Assembly (NCBI GenBank): GCA_900552295.1
Contig: URZB01000055.1
Span: 1 to 8,641 of the forward strand
DNA length: 8,641 nt
Direction: 5' to 3'
Source of the DNA: an uncultured Collinsella sp.
Lineage (GTDB): Bacteria > Actinomycetota > Coriobacteriia > Coriobacteriales > Coriobacteriaceae
In this document: piece by piece, positions 6,423 through 8,641 of the stretch
Numbering within the stretch: the stretch's first letter is position 1
How the letters are laid out: every line of letters begins with the position of its first letter
The notes under the pieces: generated by a model
What the model saw: the letters and a program-made list of their open reading frames with translations, nothing else
The model's database searches: none
Told to the model about the DNA's origin: nothing
Position numbers and translations under genes: made by a program

Positions 6423-8641
6423 CTACGCCGACGCGCTGTCGCGAGCCGCCTGGCATGTAGGGGTCTGACGCAGCGTAAGAGGCTTGTCCCCCGCCTCGGC
6501 CGACGTGGTCAGCGTATACGTGATCGTCGTCGTCTCGCCAGCATGCAGGTCAACGGTGCCCGAAATGAAGGGGATTCCATGCCACGTAGCGGCACCAAGA
6601 CCAAACTGGGTACCCTCAACCGTAAGGTCACTGATGTTGCCACCCGTCGGGGCAAACAACGAGACATTCAGACGCTCGTCGTCACGCGCGGCATCGGGCG
6701 CGCTCGCCGCAACGTAGTCGGGCAGCTTGCCAGCCTCCTCCTGCGTCATGATGTTCGTCAGGGTAACGGTGATGCGATAGGAGCACGTGCCGTCGCCGTT
6801 CTTCACGCCCTGACCAATCTGAGTGTCGGCGTTCAGATACCAGTCGAGCTTGGAGAAGCTCAGGTTGTTAAAGTAAACGCCGGCAACGGGATCGGCACTC
6901 GGATCATCCGGATCGGGCAGCGAAGCGTCAATGCCCGTCTCTTTGATGGCATTCTGCTCATCATCGTTTCTCATCCACGCGATCAGGCGGCCCTCTTCGG
7001 CACCGCGCTCAACGGCGCTGACAAGCTTCGTAACATCGACATCGCCGATACCGCCAAGGACCTTGTCGAAGGCAGCGCTGGCGACGGATGCAAAGATGCC
7101 GTCCGACTCCTCGACCGGATAGTTCCAGTACACATCGTGCATGAGGACCTTTGCGGCGTTGGTGCCGTCGACAACCGTTCCGTCGGGCAGTGACACGTTA
7201 CCGACCAGGCCCAGCAGATACTGCAGGAACACCGGGTCGATACCGATGACGCCATCAACGTCCTGTCCATACTGGGACTTCCACAGCGCGGCGACACGCT
7301 GCGAGTTGCGGGGCCAATCAGGCGAATAGGTATTGCCCGAGTTGTACAGGTTGCTGTGGTTGCCGAACAGCGCCTCATCCTCTTCGTCGACGCTCTCGAC
7401 CGCCTCATCCTCGCTGAGTCCAATGCGGGGAACAAACTCGCCAATCGACATCTGACCGTCGGTGACCGAAATCAGGCCCTGCGAACCGCCAAAGCCGCCG
7501 CAGGCACGAATCTCGACGTTGTTCATGGCGTACATAAGGTAGTTGCGCGTCTGGCCGTTGGCGCCGAGCATCTGGGGAAGGACGGGGGCGACCTTCTCCG
7601 CCGCGTCAACCGCGCCGTTGAGGGTGGCAAAGCCGTCCTTGGCCTTATCGACCAGCTCGGTCACCTGGGAAATATGAGTATCGCCAATGCCCTGGACCTT
7701 CTCGTTGGCGCTCTTGAACACCTTCGAGCTGCTGGAAAGCGAATCGGCGACCGCCTGCAGCGCGGACACGTTAATCATGCCGTCCTGGAACAGCTTGCCG
7801 GGCGTAGCCTGCGAAAGGTTATCGGCCATGGGAACCAGCGCATTGCTCGAGACATCGGACAGGGCGTCAATCATGGTGCGGGCCGCATTGATATCGCTGC
7901 CATACACCGGGATAAACGAAGCCGCCGTCCACAGCGGGCTCGAGGTCTCCGCCTTCATGCTGTTACAGAGCTCATCGATCTTCTTCGCGTCGTCAGGCAG
8001 CGTCGAAAAATCGCCCGACGTGACCTTGTCCTTAAGGCCACCGACGATCTCGACAGCCTCCTTCGCTTCGCTCTTTACGGTCTTTGCCGAGTTAAGCAGC
8101 ATAAAGCCGCTTGCGCCAAGCGCAACGAGAAGCACCGCGACTACAGCGGCAATAATGGCGCCGGTGTGACGCTTTTTGCGCTCGCCCTTGCGATGGCGAT
8201 GACGGACCAGACCGTCAGAGGTCGAACTCGACGAAGCATCGCTACCGTAGTTCAAGCCAAAATCGTAATAATCTTCCTTGGAACCCGAGCCCGCAAACTC
8301 GGCACCGCTATCATCCAGGCGGGCGAACGTGCCTGTCTCGGAGGCGCCGGTGTAAATCGTGCCGAGGTTACCCGTAAGCCCCGCGCCACCGGCAGAGGGA
8401 GTATTGTTGTCGGCCTTGCCGGCATTAACGTTGCCGGCGCCATTCGCGGCGTTGGCAGCACCTGCGTTGTTCGCAGGTACCGAAGGAGCCCCGCTCGGCT
8501 GCGACGCAGAGGTTGCACCGCCCGCAAAGACATTTCCTCTTGCACGGCCGGTCTTTTTTGCCTTTTGAGACTGCTCGTACAGAGCGGTAAACATCGCCGT
8601 CTCGCCCGGGGACACGCGCTTACCGGAACCGCCCTGTCCAG
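6423..8641 (-). CDS. DUF4012 domain membrane-anchored protein, 5' end beyond the window
   Basis: The molecular role is unknown; DUF4012 proteins are predicted surface proteins, common in Actinobacteria and near envelope-polysaccharide genes. Numbering from a GTG at 8615 (730 residues): 1-138 is low-complexity and rich in Ala, Gly, Asn and Ser; 139-150 is strongly basic (RHRHRKGERKKRH region); 152-174 is one hydrophobic membrane segment; 175-345 looks helical; 355-560 carries DUF4012 blocks (AMNNVEIRACGGFGG, TYSPDWPRNSQRVAALW, DVDGVIGIDPVFLQYLLGLVG, LPDG); and the C-terminus is beta-rich. The basic cluster before the membrane segment suggests a cytoplasmic N-terminus and an outside C-terminus. 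No sorting motif is visible. Upstream of 8615 the frame stays open to the edge, encoding a Gly-rich GQGGSGKRVSPGETA stretch. Neither the GTG (8615) nor the ATG (8594) has a convincing ribosome site, so the true start is probably off-window. glmM follows downstream. The family call is firm; the start is uncertain. Confidence 0.88.
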   Translation of the reverse strand, partial: GQGGSGKRVSPGETAMFTALYEQSQKAKKTGRARGNVFAGGATSASQPSGAPSVPANNAGAANAANGAGNVNAGKADNNTPSAGGAGLTGNLGTIYTGASETGTFARLDDSGAEFAGSGSKEDYYDFGLNYGSDASSSSTSDGLVRHRHRKGERKKRHTGAIIAAVVAVLLVALGASGFMLLNSAKTVKSEAKEAVEIVGGLKDKVTSGDFSTLPDDAKKIDELCNSMKAETSSPLWTAASFIPVYGSDINAARTMIDALSDVSSNALVPMADNLSQATPGKLFQDGMINVSALQAVADSLSSSSKVFKSANEKVQGIGDTHISQVTELVDKAKDGFATLNGAVDAAEKVAPVLPQMLGANGQTRNYLMYAMNNVEIRACGGFGGSQGLISVTDGQMSIGEFVPRIGLSEDEAVESVDEEDEALFGNHSNLYNSGNTYSPDWPRNSQRVAALWKSQYGQDVDGVIGIDPVFLQYLLGLVGNVSLPDGTVVDGTNAAKVLMHDVYWNYPVEESDGIFASVASAAFDKVLGGIGDVDVTKLVSAVERGAEEGRLIAWMRNDDEQNAIKETGIDASLPDPDDPSADPVAGVYFNNLSFSKLDWYLNADTQIGQGVKNGDGTCSYRITVTLTNIMTQEEAGKLPDYVAASAPDAARDDERLNVSLFAPTGGNISDLTVEGTQFGLGAATWHGIPFISGTVDLHAGETTTITYTLTTSAEAGDKPLTLRQTPTCQAARDSASA

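Noticed and set aside
8592..8615. GTG at 8615 or ATG at 8594 as the true start of the DUF4012 gene
   Set aside because: Neither has a convincing ribosome site, and the open frame continues to the edge with coding-like Gly-rich sequence, so the gene is treated as 5'-partial.
1..8641. CRISPR array, tRNA or rRNA gene, insertion sequence, phage or defence genes
   Set aside because: No regularly spaced repeats, tRNA-like cloverleaf, transposase or nuclease-like protein was seen. All long frames are explained by housekeeping or envelope genes.

Overview
The window is about 8.6 kb of high-G+C bacterial DNA, densely packed with genes. The mix of genes points to an anaerobic gut actinobacterium of the Coriobacteriia, and Collinsella is my best guess. 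The clues are G+C-rich codons, a pheST operon under an actinobacterial-style T-box leader, an M32 carboxypeptidase with a Lys/Ala-rich head, and a DUF4012 membrane protein. The genus is inferred from gene content and remembered sequence style, not from a search. The first 15 bases are not genomic. They match the end of the Tn5/Nextera transposase adapter, so the left edge is an untrimmed read or contig end.

Layout. (1) 16-2782, minus strand: pheT (3' end cut off by the contig edge) preceded by complete pheS, encoding the two subunits of phenylalanyl-tRNA synthetase. (2) 2868-3169, minus strand: the pheST control region, with an extended -10 promoter, a T-box leader with a candidate TTC (Phe) specifier, the T-box core, and a 15-bp terminator hairpin with a U tract. 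(3) 3288-4871, plus strand: a divergently transcribed M32-family metallocarboxypeptidase with its own strong terminator. (4) 4936-5009: a short convergent intergenic stretch with two inverted-repeat elements, one of which contains the glmM stop codon. (5) 5008-6339, minus strand: glmM (phosphoglucosamine mutase). (6) 6423-8641, minus strand: a DUF4012 membrane-anchored protein whose reading frame runs off the right edge. A perfect GC-rich hairpin lies between it and glmM.

How the genes work together. pheS and pheT form one operon whose transcription should rise when uncharged tRNA-Phe accumulates. glmM supplies glucosamine-1-phosphate for UDP-GlcNAc and hence peptidoglycan. The upstream DUF4012 protein is probably also an envelope protein, but no functional link is shown. 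The peptidase probably works alone in peptide turnover.

I do not see an undescribed biological system here. The points most worth a second look are three simultaneous replacements of usually conserved histidines in PheS, the T-box leader itself, the hairpins around glmM, a possible dispersed repeat at 4941-4967, and the adapter at the left end.
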